Under the pieces are notes generated by a model, which was given only the letters and a program-made list of their open reading frames with translations, made no database searches and had not been told where the DNA came from. The position numbers and the translations under genes are program-made. Positions 37,781-46,360 of a stretch of DNA of 64,000 bases are shown one piece after another (positions within the stretch are counted from its first letter, which is position 1; every line of letters begins with the position of its first letter). The DNA is from Burkholderiaceae bacterium (lineage in GTDB: Bacteria > Pseudomonadota > Gammaproteobacteria > Burkholderiales > Burkholderiaceae), in the NCBI GenBank assembly GCA_947448625.1, contig CANFOT010000003.1, positions 1 to 64,000 on the forward strand, given 5' to 3'.

Positions 37781-37808
37781 AAAAGCCCAATCAGTGATTG
37801 GGCTTTTT
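37781..37808. terminator. Bidirectional terminator between fbp and cphA
   Basis: Stem AAAAGCCCAATCA/TGATTGGGCTTTT with a one-base loop, giving a T-run on both strands. It ends both convergent transcripts. Confidence 0.92.
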
Positions 37809-37835
37809 GTTAGGGGATTAAGCTCAAACAAATAA

Positions 37836-40406
37836 TTAAGACTGAACCTTCTCTTTAAGGTATGCGAGTGATTCTTCCACTTGGTCAATGAGAATCAAGC
37901 AGATATCGCCAGCAGATAAATCATTGAGAGCGGTATCAATTGCTAAAAACTCACCTGTGACTTCTTTCACCTGCTTAGCCTTACTTGTGCCTACCAAGCC
38001 TTCCTGTAAAAGTTTTAGCACTTCCCCGTCTTCGCGACCCCGTTGACATTGGTCCTGATAAAGGATGACGTTGTCAAAGCTATTGCCAAGGATGCGCGTG
38101 AGATCGCGAATATCTTCATCGCGACGATCACCAGCGCCACTAATCACCACGTGACTCCTCTTGGGTTTCATGGCCCCAATTGCACTTGCTAGGGCACGCA
38201 TAGCATCTGGATTGTGGCCGTAGTCGGCAATCACGGTAGCGCCTTTATGTTGAAACTGATTAAAGCGTCCAGGCACTGCATTAGCAGAACTTTCAAAGGA
38301 GTTTAGGCCGCGCGCAATCTTTTCCGCATCCAACCCTAAAGCCCAGGCAGCACCGATAGAGGCCATGGCATTTTCCACCTGGAACCCTAAAACACCATTC
38401 TGTGTCAGTGGAATCTCACTAACAGGGAAGCGGAAGAGTACGCGCGACCCTTTGGAGCAGACGATATAGGTGCCATCAAAATAAATTACTTTTTTATTCT
38501 TGGCGCGATGGGCTGCAATAACAGGGTGGTGTTGGTTTTGGGCAAAGAAAATCACCCGCCCAGTACAGACGTCACCCATTTTGACGACTATCGGGTCTGT
38601 AGCATTCAGAACTGCGGCACCAGTCGGCGCCACGTTTTGAACAATTACTCTTTTCAGGATAGCTAAATCCTCAACACTCGTGATGTAGTTGAGGCCTAGG
38701 TGGTCGCCTTCGCCAATGTTGGTGACGACGGCAACCTCACAGCGGTCAAACCCTAAGCCTTCGCGTAGCATTCCGCCGCGGGCTGTTTCTAGAACGGCGG
38801 CGTCTACGTCGGGATGCATGAGGACGTTACGGGCGCTCTTGGGCCCGCTGCAGTCACCTGAATCAATTAAGCGATGGTTGATATACACGCCATCAGTGGT
38901 GGTCATCCCGACGCGTAAGCCAGTTTCATTAAGTAAATGAGAGATGAGTCTTACGGTGGTTGTTTTTCCATTGGTTCCAGTCACCGCTACGACCGGAATG
39001 CGACCATCTTCACCCAACGGGTACATCATGTTGACAATATCTTCACCAACAGGGCGACTCTTGCCGTAGGAGGGCTTAAGATGCATGCGAAGGCCAGGTG
39101 CGGCATTTACTTCAACAATGCCGCCGCCTTGAGTTTCTAGGGGCTTATAAATAGCCTCACACAGAATATCGACGCCAGCAATATCCAATCCAATCATTTG
39201 TGCGGCAGCAATTGCGCTTGCAGCAACATCAGGATGAACATCATCAGTCACATCGGTAGCAGTACCACCTGTGCTCAGATTGGCATTGTTACGCAACAGA
39301 ACGCGTTCACCAGTTTTTGGAATGTATTGTGGGCTTAAGCCATTGCTCGCCAAATGCGCAAGAGCAATATCGTCAAAACGAATCTTCGTTAATGCAGTCG
39401 CATGACCATCGCCGCGCAATGGATTTTTGTTTTCCATTTCCACAAGATCGGCAACGCTATGCTTACCATCACCGACAACTTGAGCGGGTTCGCGACGCGC
39501 AGCAGCAGAAAGGCGATTGCCCACGACCAGCAGGCGATAGTCAGCGCCAGGTAGGTAACGCTCAACAATCGTTTCGCGACCAAAGGCCTGGGTAACTACA
39601 AAGCCAGTACGAACTTCTGACTCAGTTTGAATATTTGCAACAACGCCTTTTCCCTGGTTGCCATCCTTGGGTTTGAGAACGATTGGCCCACCAATTTTTT
39701 GGGCAGCGCGCCAGGCATCATCAGCAGTGGTGACTACTTCGCCGATTGGAACGGATACCCCTGCAGCCGCCAATAAGTTCTTAGTGAGCTCTTTGTCTTG
39801 AGCAATCGCTTCAGCAATTGCGCTAGTGTCACTGGTTTCAGCCGCTTGAATACGTTTTTGCTTGCTACCCCAACCAAATTGCACCATGCTGCCTTCGGTC
39901 ATGCGGCGATAGGGGATGTTTCGTTGAGCAGCGGCATCGACAATCGAGCCAGTACTGGGCCCTAGTCGCACATCTTCATACAAGGCCTCTAATTCTGAGA
40001 GGGCAGCCGCTAAGTCAAATGGCACATCATTGAGTGTGGCCTGTATCAGTCCGAAAGCAAAGTCAAAGGCCATTCGTCCAACTACCTCTTCAGTGTATTC
40101 AACAACAACTTGATATACGCCGACTTCAATTGTTTGCACTGTGCGGCTGAACGTGACTGGGCAGCCAGCTTGAGACTGGAGGCCTAAGGCAGCATGTTCT
40201 AGTGCGTGCGCTAAGGATAGGATTTCATTATGACCACCGCGACGCATGCTACCCAATTGAGGGAAGCGCTCACGAATCTTAATTTCAAATTGCGGGATCG
40301 AATCGATTGAACGTTCGGATTCATCGCAGGAAACAATTGCCTCTAGGGCGGTATGGCGGCTCCATAAATTTGGGCCGCGCAACATGCGAATACGGGTGAT
40401 TTCCAA
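37836..40406 (-). CDS. cphA: Cyanophycin synthetase
   Basis: Builds multi-L-arginyl-poly-L-aspartate, a nitrogen reserve, from Asp, Arg and ATP. The 856 residues comprise the N-terminal domain (MEITRIRMLRGPNLWSRH), an ATP-grasp domain (about 205-465) and a Mur-ligase-like domain with P-loop GTNGKTTT near residue 478. The C-terminal lobe is complete (PGRF, ADYGHNPDA, SGAGDRRDEDI). The start is TTG at 40406, directly after the cphA' stop codon; the family N-terminus supports it over the downstream ATG (Met8). It is translationally coupled to cphA'. No cyanophycinase is in the window. Confidence 0.95.
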   Translation of the reverse strand: MEITRIRMLRGPNLWSRHTALEAIVSCDESERSIDSIPQFEIKIRERFPQLGSMRRGGHNEILSLAHALEHAALGLQSQAGCPVTFSRTVQTIEVGVYQVVVEYTEEVVGRMAFDFAFGLIQATLNDVPFDLAAALSELEALYEDVRLGPSTGSIVDAAAQRNIPYRRMTEGSMVQFGWGSKQKRIQAAETSDTSAIAEAIAQDKELTKNLLAAAGVSVPIGEVVTTADDAWRAAQKIGGPIVLKPKDGNQGKGVVANIQTESEVRTGFVVTQAFGRETIVERYLPGADYRLLVVGNRLSAAARREPAQVVGDGKHSVADLVEMENKNPLRGDGHATALTKIRFDDIALAHLASNGLSPQYIPKTGERVLLRNNANLSTGGTATDVTDDVHPDVAASAIAAAQMIGLDIAGVDILCEAIYKPLETQGGGIVEVNAAPGLRMHLKPSYGKSRPVGEDIVNMMYPLGEDGRIPVVAVTGTNGKTTTVRLISHLLNETGLRVGMTTTDGVYINHRLIDSGDCSGPKSARNVLMHPDVDAAVLETARGGMLREGLGFDRCEVAVVTNIGEGDHLGLNYITSVEDLAILKRVIVQNVAPTGAAVLNATDPIVVKMGDVCTGRVIFFAQNQHHPVIAAHRAKNKKVIYFDGTYIVCSKGSRVLFRFPVSEIPLTQNGVLGFQVENAMASIGAAWALGLDAEKIARGLNSFESSANAVPGRFNQFQHKGATVIADYGHNPDAMRALASAIGAMKPKRSHVVISGAGDRRDEDIRDLTRILGNSFDNVILYQDQCQRGREDGEVLKLLQEGLVGTSKAKQVKEVTGEFLAIDTALNDLSAGDICLILIDQVEESLAYLKEKVQS

Positions 40407-42599
40407 TTAAGCCCCTGCTGGTACGCTGGTATCAGAAACAAAAGTTTCGGCACCAGCTTCGATAACGTTGAACGGAATGTCTAAAGCCCAGGCTGCAGCA
40501 ATAGCGGCACCCAGATTCATGGGCTTCCATGGCGCACTAGAATTTGGTTCTGAGTGACGCGGTACCGGTATGCTCTTTTGATCGTGCTTGGCAGATTTCA
40601 AAGTAATTTGTTGATTGCCAATCAGCACAACACGACCACCATTTTTTAAGTGTTCTTGTGTAATCGAAGATGTTGCATGTTGGGTAAAGAAAATCACTTC
40701 GCCATCACATAACTCAGCCATGCTTGCTACCATCGGGTCGTCTGCATTCAGAACGGCAACGCCAGTTGGTAACACCACATCTACTTGAGTTCTTACGATG
40801 CTAAACACTTGGTCTTCATCGTAGATGGCGTATTGAGGAAAGTTGGCGGTTGGGTCCACATTCAGAACAACGCCAACCTGACAACGATCATAGGCAAGAC
40901 CCTCTATCAACATGGATAGATTATTGTTTTCAATGACAGCCGCTTCAACCGCACGATTTAATAAGGTGCGACGAGCATTTTCCCAATTAGCAGCATTGCT
41001 CTTTTGGATTGCGCGATGACCAAAAAATAATCCCTTGCTGCATGAAAGACCAACATACAAATTGGTTAGCCTCAAGAAGTGGGCAATCATTTCGGCGACA
41101 GGGGTTTTACCGCGAGCACCGCAGATGCCTACAACCGGGATACGGAAATCAGTTCCAGCCGGGAAAAGGTGATTAGCAATTTCTTTACCTACAGGTTGAG
41201 GTTTTCCACTGGCAGGCTTCAAATGCATCAATAAACCAGGGCCAGCATTGACTTCAACGATGGCTGCATTTTGCTCTTCCAGTGGCCTGCTGATATCTTG
41301 TGCAACAAGGTCAACCCCAGCAATTTCCAATCCCACTACACGGGCGGCCAGAGCGACTTGACTCGCTACCTCGGGATGAACTAAATCAGTGACATCAAAA
41401 GCTACATTGCCATTGCTTTGAATAAGCACCTTTTGATCAATGCCCGGGATGCTAGTGCCCGTTAATTTCTGACGCGCAAGCTCCAACTCCACTGCAGAAT
41501 CAATACGAACTGGATTGAGTGGGCATTCTTCAGTTTTGCCACGACGTGGATCGGAATTAATCTGAATTTGGATTAGCTCTAGAACAGTATTCTTACCATC
41601 GCCTGTAACCCAAACGGTTTCACCCTTGGCGGCTGCAACCACTTTATTGCCAACTACAAGCAGGCGATGCTCGTCGCCAATGATATGGCGCTCTACTAAA
41701 ACTTCACTGCCTTCATCGATGGCGACAGCATAGGCCGCTTCAATTTCTTGCTGGGTATATAGGTTGATGAACACACCGCGCCCATGATTGCCATCAATTG
41801 GCTTCACAACCACTGGTAAGCCTATATCTTGTGCGGCTTCCCATGCGTCATCAGGACTAGTGACGGTACGCCCTTCAGGAGTTGGCACTCCCGCGCTAGA
41901 TAGCAGGCTCTTAGTGAGATCTTTATCTCGAGAAATTGTTTCAGCGATAGCGCTAGTTTGATCGGTTTCTGCTGTCCAGATACGACGTTGGTTTGCGCCG
42001 TAACCAAGTTGAACTAGGTTACCTTCAGATAGTCGGATGGAGGGAATGCCGCGCTCTTCAGCCGCATTAACGATACAAGCGGTGCTGGGCCCAAGCAATA
42101 AGTCGTCACCAAGCTCTCGCAGTTCTTCGATAATGGTGGCAACTAGGGCGACTGGGTCTTTGGTATCTTGGGCTAGCGCAAGATACAGGTCGCGCGCGTA
42201 TTTCAGCGCAGTAAGGGTGACCTCTTCATTAATGGCGCTCACCATCACCTTGTAAACACCGCGACGATCCCCGTCACGTGCTTTGCCAAATCCACCGGGG
42301 ATACCGGCTAAATTTTGTAATTCAAGGGTGAGGTGCTCAAGGATGTGAGCGGGCCAAGTGCCTTCCTCGACTCTTTTGAGGAATCCACCGGCTTCGCCAT
42401 AGCTACAGCGGTGTTCTTGAAGGCTGGGGAGTGCCTTGACCAAGCGGTCATAAAAACCAGGAATGAGGTTGGAGGGGTAGTCCTCCAAATCACCAATATC
42501 AAGCCAAACCTCAATCACGGGATGATAAGTCCACATATTGGGTCCGCGGAGATGCTTGACGCTCAAGATCTCGATGGTTTTATCTAATAATTGGGGCAT
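40407..42599 (-). CDS. cphA': CphA' cyanophycin synthetase homologue, short C-terminus
   Basis: A paralogue of CphA of the kind that precedes cphA in many betaproteobacteria. The N-terminal domain (LRGPNMWTYHPVIEVWLD) and ATP-grasp domain (KPIDGNHGRGV) are intact. The Mur-ligase half keeps a P-loop, but as GARGKTPV (near residue 495) instead of GTNGKTTT. The protein ends at 730 residues, just after the AIAAAWALDI segment, so the C-terminal Mur lobe present in CphA is missing. It probably supports CphA or has only the ATP-grasp activity; this is inferred. It shares a transcript with cphA. Confidence 0.9.
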   Translation of the reverse strand: MPQLLDKTIEILSVKHLRGPNMWTYHPVIEVWLDIGDLEDYPSNLIPGFYDRLVKALPSLQEHRCSYGEAGGFLKRVEEGTWPAHILEHLTLELQNLAGIPGGFGKARDGDRRGVYKVMVSAINEEVTLTALKYARDLYLALAQDTKDPVALVATIIEELRELGDDLLLGPSTACIVNAAEERGIPSIRLSEGNLVQLGYGANQRRIWTAETDQTSAIAETISRDKDLTKSLLSSAGVPTPEGRTVTSPDDAWEAAQDIGLPVVVKPIDGNHGRGVFINLYTQQEIEAAYAVAIDEGSEVLVERHIIGDEHRLLVVGNKVVAAAKGETVWVTGDGKNTVLELIQIQINSDPRRGKTEECPLNPVRIDSAVELELARQKLTGTSIPGIDQKVLIQSNGNVAFDVTDLVHPEVASQVALAARVVGLEIAGVDLVAQDISRPLEEQNAAIVEVNAGPGLLMHLKPASGKPQPVGKEIANHLFPAGTDFRIPVVGICGARGKTPVAEMIAHFLRLTNLYVGLSCSKGLFFGHRAIQKSNAANWENARRTLLNRAVEAAVIENNNLSMLIEGLAYDRCQVGVVLNVDPTANFPQYAIYDEDQVFSIVRTQVDVVLPTGVAVLNADDPMVASMAELCDGEVIFFTQHATSSITQEHLKNGGRVVLIGNQQITLKSAKHDQKSIPVPRHSEPNSSAPWKPMNLGAAIAAAWALDIPFNVIEAGAETFVSDTSVPAGA

Positions 42600-42808
42600 A
42601 TGTGGAATGGGGGTCTTGGCGCCGCCTCAGGAGGTGATGGCGGGAATGGCTCAGACTGTCTCTCTGGTTTTAGTAATTATTCAAAATCCACAAAATTAGC
42701 AAAAATACACAAAAAAGCTTACTTCGATAATTTAACGGCTTTCTGTCCACTAAAGTTGACAGAGCTAGTAAATCTAAAAAATCTAGCTCCACTATACTTT
42801 TAGGACTA

Positions 42809-45151
42809 ATGAAGCTAGATATTTCCCCATCCGCACCACCTCCGCCAAGTCAGTGGGCTAGCGTTCTGGGCGCCCCTCAATCCCCGGTAAAAGACCTCAA
42901 CTCCATACTGGCATGGGTTGAGCTCGACCTGAATGGTGAAATGCGCTTTGACAAAAGCCTCCTTTGTTTGGCACCTACGGGCCTATTTTGGACTGATGGC
43001 AATCACTCAGAATTCTGGCCCATCAGCTCGGAGATGAGTCTTTCGCATGGTGATCATGCCGGCGTTGGCCATCTTAAGCTTGAGTCTGAGGCCGCTCTAC
43101 TCAGGCTTTGGTACTTCACCTTGGCCGTGAATCCTCAGGTACTGCGCCTTCAAAGTGGCTTTAGGCAGTTGGTGAGAGGCGATCGGGTGGGTGATGAGTC
43201 TGAGGCTTCTGAATACGATAAGCAGGTTTGCCCGGCTTGCTTGAGTCCTAAACCTGCAAACTCTGATGCTTGCCCTACTTGTGATCCAGAGGAGGATGCT
43301 CCCCCATCTACCTGGACTTTATTTAAGTTGTGGCGTTTTGCGCGTCCGTACAAAAAAGAACTGCTACTGGGTTTCGTCCTGACTTTGCTGTCAACGGGCG
43401 CCACGCTAATCCCGCCTTACTTGACAATGCCTTTGATGGATCATGTGTTGATTCCATATGAAAAAGGGAGTCCGATTGATTTTGATTTAGCCAGTAAATA
43501 CCTGCTGGCGCTCTTTGCGGCAGCAATTGTTGCTTGGGGTTTGGGTTGGTGGAAAACTTACCTCCTTGCGTTAGTCAGTGAGCGCATTGGCGCTGATTTA
43601 CGCAATACGACGTTTGAGCACTTACTCAAACTGTCTTTGGAGTACTTTGGTGGCAAAAGAACAGGTGACTTAATTGCACGCATTGGTGCGGAGACCGATC
43701 GTATTTGTGTATTTCTATCTCTCTACGCCCTAGACTTTGCAACTGATGTTTTGATGATTACGATGACTGCAGCAATCCTGGTATCGATTGATCCCTTGCT
43801 TGCTTTGGTCACTCTTGCACCATTGCCATTTATTGTGTGGATGATTCACGTAGTGCGTGACAAACTCCGTTTTGGTTTTGAAAAGATTGATCGTATTTGG
43901 TCTGAGGTGACCAATATCCTGGCGGACACTATTCCAGGCATTCGAGTGGTCAAAGCATTTGCTCAAGAGGACCGTGAGCTCAAGCGTTTTGTTGATTCCA
44001 ACAAACACAATTTACAGATTAATGATCGCGTGAATCGCGTGTGGGGACTATTCTCCCCAACAGTCACGCTCCTCACGGAAACGGGTCTCTTGGTGGTGTG
44101 GGGTTTTGGCATTTGGCAGGTTGCCCACCAGAAAGTCACTGTTGGTGTGTTGATAGCATTCTTAGCCTACATTGGACGCTTCTATATTCGACTGGACTCA
44201 ATGAGTCGTATTGTTTCGCATACCCAAAAAGCAGCGGCTGGCGCCAAGCGAATTTTTGATATCTTGGATCATGTTTCGAGTGTTCCTGAGCCAATAAATC
44301 CAGCGCCCTTAGGTGAAGTTAAGGGGCGAATCTCCTTACGGGGCGTGGGTTTCCGCTATGGTAATCGTGCAGTATCTAAGGGCATTGATCTGGATATTGC
44401 CCCTGGGGAAATGATTGGTTTAGTTGGGCATAGCGGTTCTGGCAAGAGCACCTTGGTGAACTTAATTTGTCGCTTCTATGATGTGAGTGCCGGTTCAATT
44501 GCATTGGATGGGCGTGATATTCGTAGTATCGGAATTGCTGACTATCGCAAGCGCATTGGCTTGGTTCTGCAGGAGCCATTTTTATTCTTTGGCACCATCG
44601 CTGAAAATATTGCATATGGCAAACCCGATGCATCTCGCGAAGAAATTATCGAAGCGGCGCGCGCTGCTCATGCCCATGAATTTATTCTCCGTCTTCCGCT
44701 AGGGTATGACTCTTTGGTGGGTGAGCGCGGTCAGTCTCTTTCGGGTGGTGAGCGTCAGCGTATTTCTATTGCTCGTGCACTGCTGATTAATCCAAGTATT
44801 CTGATTTTGGATGAGGCAACATCTTCAGTCGACACAACAACTGAAAAAGAAATTCAACGCGCTTTAGATAATTTAGTTAAAGGCCGCACAACGATTGCTA
44901 TTGCGCATCGCCTCTCGACCTTAAGAAAAGCGGATCGCTTGGTAGTGCTTGATAAGGGTGAGATTGTAGAGATTGGCTCGCATGATCAGTTAATGGACGC
45001 GCAAGGCGCGTACTTTGCCTTGTACCAGGCGCAGCTTCGTCATGCTGCCGAGCTTGTCGAGGGTGGCGCTATTGGTGAGGCCGCAGATGAAAATGAGGGC
45101 GAGCAAGAGCGCTTGCAGGTGATGGCTAAAGAAATCGGAGGCGGGGTATGA
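42809..45151 (+). CDS. Cyanophycin-associated ABC exporter, fused permease and ATPase
   Basis: A 780-residue half-transporter with an unusual N-terminal region of about 165 residues ending in a zinc-ribbon-like CPACLSPKPANSDACPTC. Then come six membrane segments (about 180-470) and a nucleotide-binding domain with Walker A GHSGSGKST, signature LSGGERQRISIARAL and Walker B ILILDEATSSVD. It resembles lipid/peptide ABC exporters in the core. It is divergent from cphA'-cphA and overlaps a DUF1854 gene by 4 bp; this pair is a recognised companion of bacterial cyanophycin genes. The transported substrate is unknown. Confidence 0.9.
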   Translation: MKLDISPSAPPPPSQWASVLGAPQSPVKDLNSILAWVELDLNGEMRFDKSLLCLAPTGLFWTDGNHSEFWPISSEMSLSHGDHAGVGHLKLESEAALLRLWYFTLAVNPQVLRLQSGFRQLVRGDRVGDESEASEYDKQVCPACLSPKPANSDACPTCDPEEDAPPSTWTLFKLWRFARPYKKELLLGFVLTLLSTGATLIPPYLTMPLMDHVLIPYEKGSPIDFDLASKYLLALFAAAIVAWGLGWWKTYLLALVSERIGADLRNTTFEHLLKLSLEYFGGKRTGDLIARIGAETDRICVFLSLYALDFATDVLMITMTAAILVSIDPLLALVTLAPLPFIVWMIHVVRDKLRFGFEKIDRIWSEVTNILADTIPGIRVVKAFAQEDRELKRFVDSNKHNLQINDRVNRVWGLFSPTVTLLTETGLLVVWGFGIWQVAHQKVTVGVLIAFLAYIGRFYIRLDSMSRIVSHTQKAAAGAKRIFDILDHVSSVPEPINPAPLGEVKGRISLRGVGFRYGNRAVSKGIDLDIAPGEMIGLVGHSGSGKSTLVNLICRFYDVSAGSIALDGRDIRSIGIADYRKRIGLVLQEPFLFFGTIAENIAYGKPDASREEIIEAARAAHAHEFILRLPLGYDSLVGERGQSLSGGERQRISIARALLINPSILILDEATSSVDTTTEKEIQRALDNLVKGRTTIAIAHRLSTLRKADRLVVLDKGEIVEIGSHDQLMDAQGAYFALYQAQLRHAAELVEGGAIGEAADENEGEQERLQVMAKEIGGGV

Positions 45152-45624
45152 GTCTGTATCAGAAGCCACATTCGCTTGAGCGTGATGCCTTGGGTCGTCT
45201 AGTCTTGATTGATACCGCCGGTGCGCGGCATATTGGTGCCTATCCCGTTAGAGCCTTTCCAATTACCGCTCCAGGCGCTGGAATTTCCATCATGGATCAG
45301 TCTGGCAAAGAGCTGTGTTGGTTTGATGGGGTTAAATCCATCCCAGCTGCTGAATTGGGTTTGATTGAGGAAGAGTTGGCTGCCCGTGAGTTCATGCCGG
45401 TGATTGAAAAAATCACCAAGGTATCGACTTTTGCTACCCCGAGCATTTGGGATATTGAAACCGATCGGGGTCCAACCAGAATTCGCCTTAAGGGCGAGGA
45501 AGATATTCGTCGAATTGCTGGCAATACGCTGCTCATTGCAGATTCCAACGGCCTGCAATTTTTAATCAAAGACTCCACTCAATTGGATAAAGTCAGCAAG
45601 AAATTGTTGGACCGATTCCGATAG
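45148..45624 (+). CDS. DUF1854 protein, cyanophycin-associated
   Basis: A 158-residue soluble protein without signal peptide or membrane segment. It matches DUF1854 proteins encoded beside the cyanophycin-linked ABC exporter: an opening LERDALGRLVLIDTAGARHIGAYPVRAFPI, a central VSTFATPSIWDIETDRGPTRIRLKGEEDIRRI and a C-terminal LLIADSNGLQFLIKD. It overlaps the exporter gene by 4 bp, so the two products probably work together. No enzymatic motif is visible. A hairpin AAGATGC/GCATCTT (about 45630-45648) follows before the tRNA. Confidence 0.88.
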   Translation: MSLYQKPHSLERDALGRLVLIDTAGARHIGAYPVRAFPITAPGAGISIMDQSGKELCWFDGVKSIPAAELGLIEEELAAREFMPVIEKITKVSTFATPSIWDIETDRGPTRIRLKGEEDIRRIAGNTLLIADSNGLQFLIKDSTQLDKVSKKLLDRFR

Positions 45625-45653
45625 AATAAAGATGCGTTTTTGCATCTTGTGAG

Positions 45654-45729
45654 GCCGCTTTAGCTCAGTTGGTAGAGCAGTTCATTCGTAATGAAAAGGT
45701 CGCCAGTTCGATTCCGGCAAGCGGCACCA
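45654..45729 (+). tRNA. tRNA-Thr (anticodon CGT)
   Basis: A 76-nt cloverleaf. The acceptor stem GCCGCTT pairs with AAGCGGC, the D-arm is TAGCTCAGTTGGTAGAGCA, the anticodon loop is TTCGTAA with anticodon CGT, and the T-arm contains GTTCGATTC. The discriminator A and an encoded CCA end are present. CGT reads the ACG threonine codon. Confidence 0.97.
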
Positions 45730-45855
45730 AACACCGCCCTCATTCAGATTTCTCACTCAAAAATACCTCGATTCATCATATTTATCCCTATAAATCAATG
45801 GTTTGTAATTTTATTTTCACCAAGTCTAGGGCTTGACGCCTGATTTCTTGAATTG

Positions 45856-45899
45856 TTGCACTGCGATAATATTAGGGTTATACTCTAGGTATTAACCCT
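45856..45899 (+). promoter_or_regulatory. Promoter with operator-like inverted repeat before a 35-codon gene
   Basis: TTGCAC (45856-45861) and TATACT (45879-45884) are spaced exactly 17 bp. The inverted repeat AGGGTTA-N12-TAACCCT (45874-45899) spans the -10 and the start site, as expected for a repressor site. A strong AAGGAG follows at 45901-45906. Confidence 0.65.
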
Positions 45900-45912
45900 T
45901 AAGGAGATTCAA

Positions 45913-46020
45913 ATGACTCAGCTATTGAATATGTTTAACCAGCTTTTTTCCGAAAGCAAACCCGTTGCTCAGCAACCTGCCCGTCACTATGATTTTGATG
46001 GCGCATATCGCGGCATGTAA
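45913..46020 (+). CDS. Small protein of 35 residues, function unknown
   Basis: A short gene with a full expression set: promoter-like hexamers with 17-bp spacing, AAGGAG 6 bp before the ATG, and a perfect terminator 24 bp after the stop codon. The peptide starts MTQLLNMFNQLFSESKP and ends YDFDGAYRGM. It has a short amphipathic N-terminal helix, a Pro/Gln-rich middle and an aromatic/acidic end, and no membrane segment or signal peptide. I do not recognise a family. The operator-like repeat suggests a regulated gene. Confidence 0.65.
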   Translation: MTQLLNMFNQLFSESKPVAQQPARHYDFDGAYRGM

Positions 46021-46043
46021 TCAGAAATTCGAAGATTTAAAAG

Positions 46044-46074
46044 AAGCCACCCTAGGGTGGCTTTTCTTTTTTTT
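46044..46074 (+). terminator. Rho-independent terminator of the 35-codon gene
   Basis: Perfect 20-bp palindrome (46044-46063; half-site AAGCCACCCT) followed by a long T-rich run. Confidence 0.93.
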
Positions 46075-46360
46075 ACTCTCCTTTTTTTGCCATGAAATTG
46101 CTTGCATCAGATCTGTAGTCGAGGGTTATTCCTCAACCCTAGCAACTCAAAAAATAAAAACACTGAAGTAAGATAAGTTCGAGCTCTGATCCACATGGTG
46201 TGGGGCTTTTTGACGAGGGTAATCACTAGTGCGGAAAAGATTGAATCTTGACGGTAGTCAAGAGATTGATAGCGTATATGCTGAAAAATCAAGTACCGCA
46301 TTTATGGCGGAATTCGTATGCAGTAAAGAGATTTAATAAAAGATAAACAGGAGATTACAG
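46075..46360 (+). other. Intergenic region holding the oxlT control region
   Basis: No gene is seen. It contains an inverted repeat AGGGTT-N7-AACCCT (46122-46140) and the Fnr-type operator at 46246-46263, listed separately. The start codon of the antiporter is preceded by CAGGAGA (about 46349-46355). Confidence 0.6.
46246..46263. promoter_or_regulatory. Fnr-type operator before the oxalate/formate antiporter
   Basis: Perfect inverted repeat TCTTGAC-GGTA-GTCAAGA with 7-bp arms. Its core TTGAC-N4-GTCAA (46248-46261) is the same as that before oxc. A weak -10-like AAAAAT lies at 46284-46289, the same distance from the centre as the -10-like element at oxc. It lies 98 bp upstream of the antiporter start codon. 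Confidence 0.7.

Noticed and set aside
46122-46140. AGGGTT-N7-AACCCT repeat as a second operator copy of the 35-codon gene
   Set aside because: Spacer length differs (7 versus 12 bases) and it lies in no obvious promoter. Kept only as a remark in the small-gene finding.
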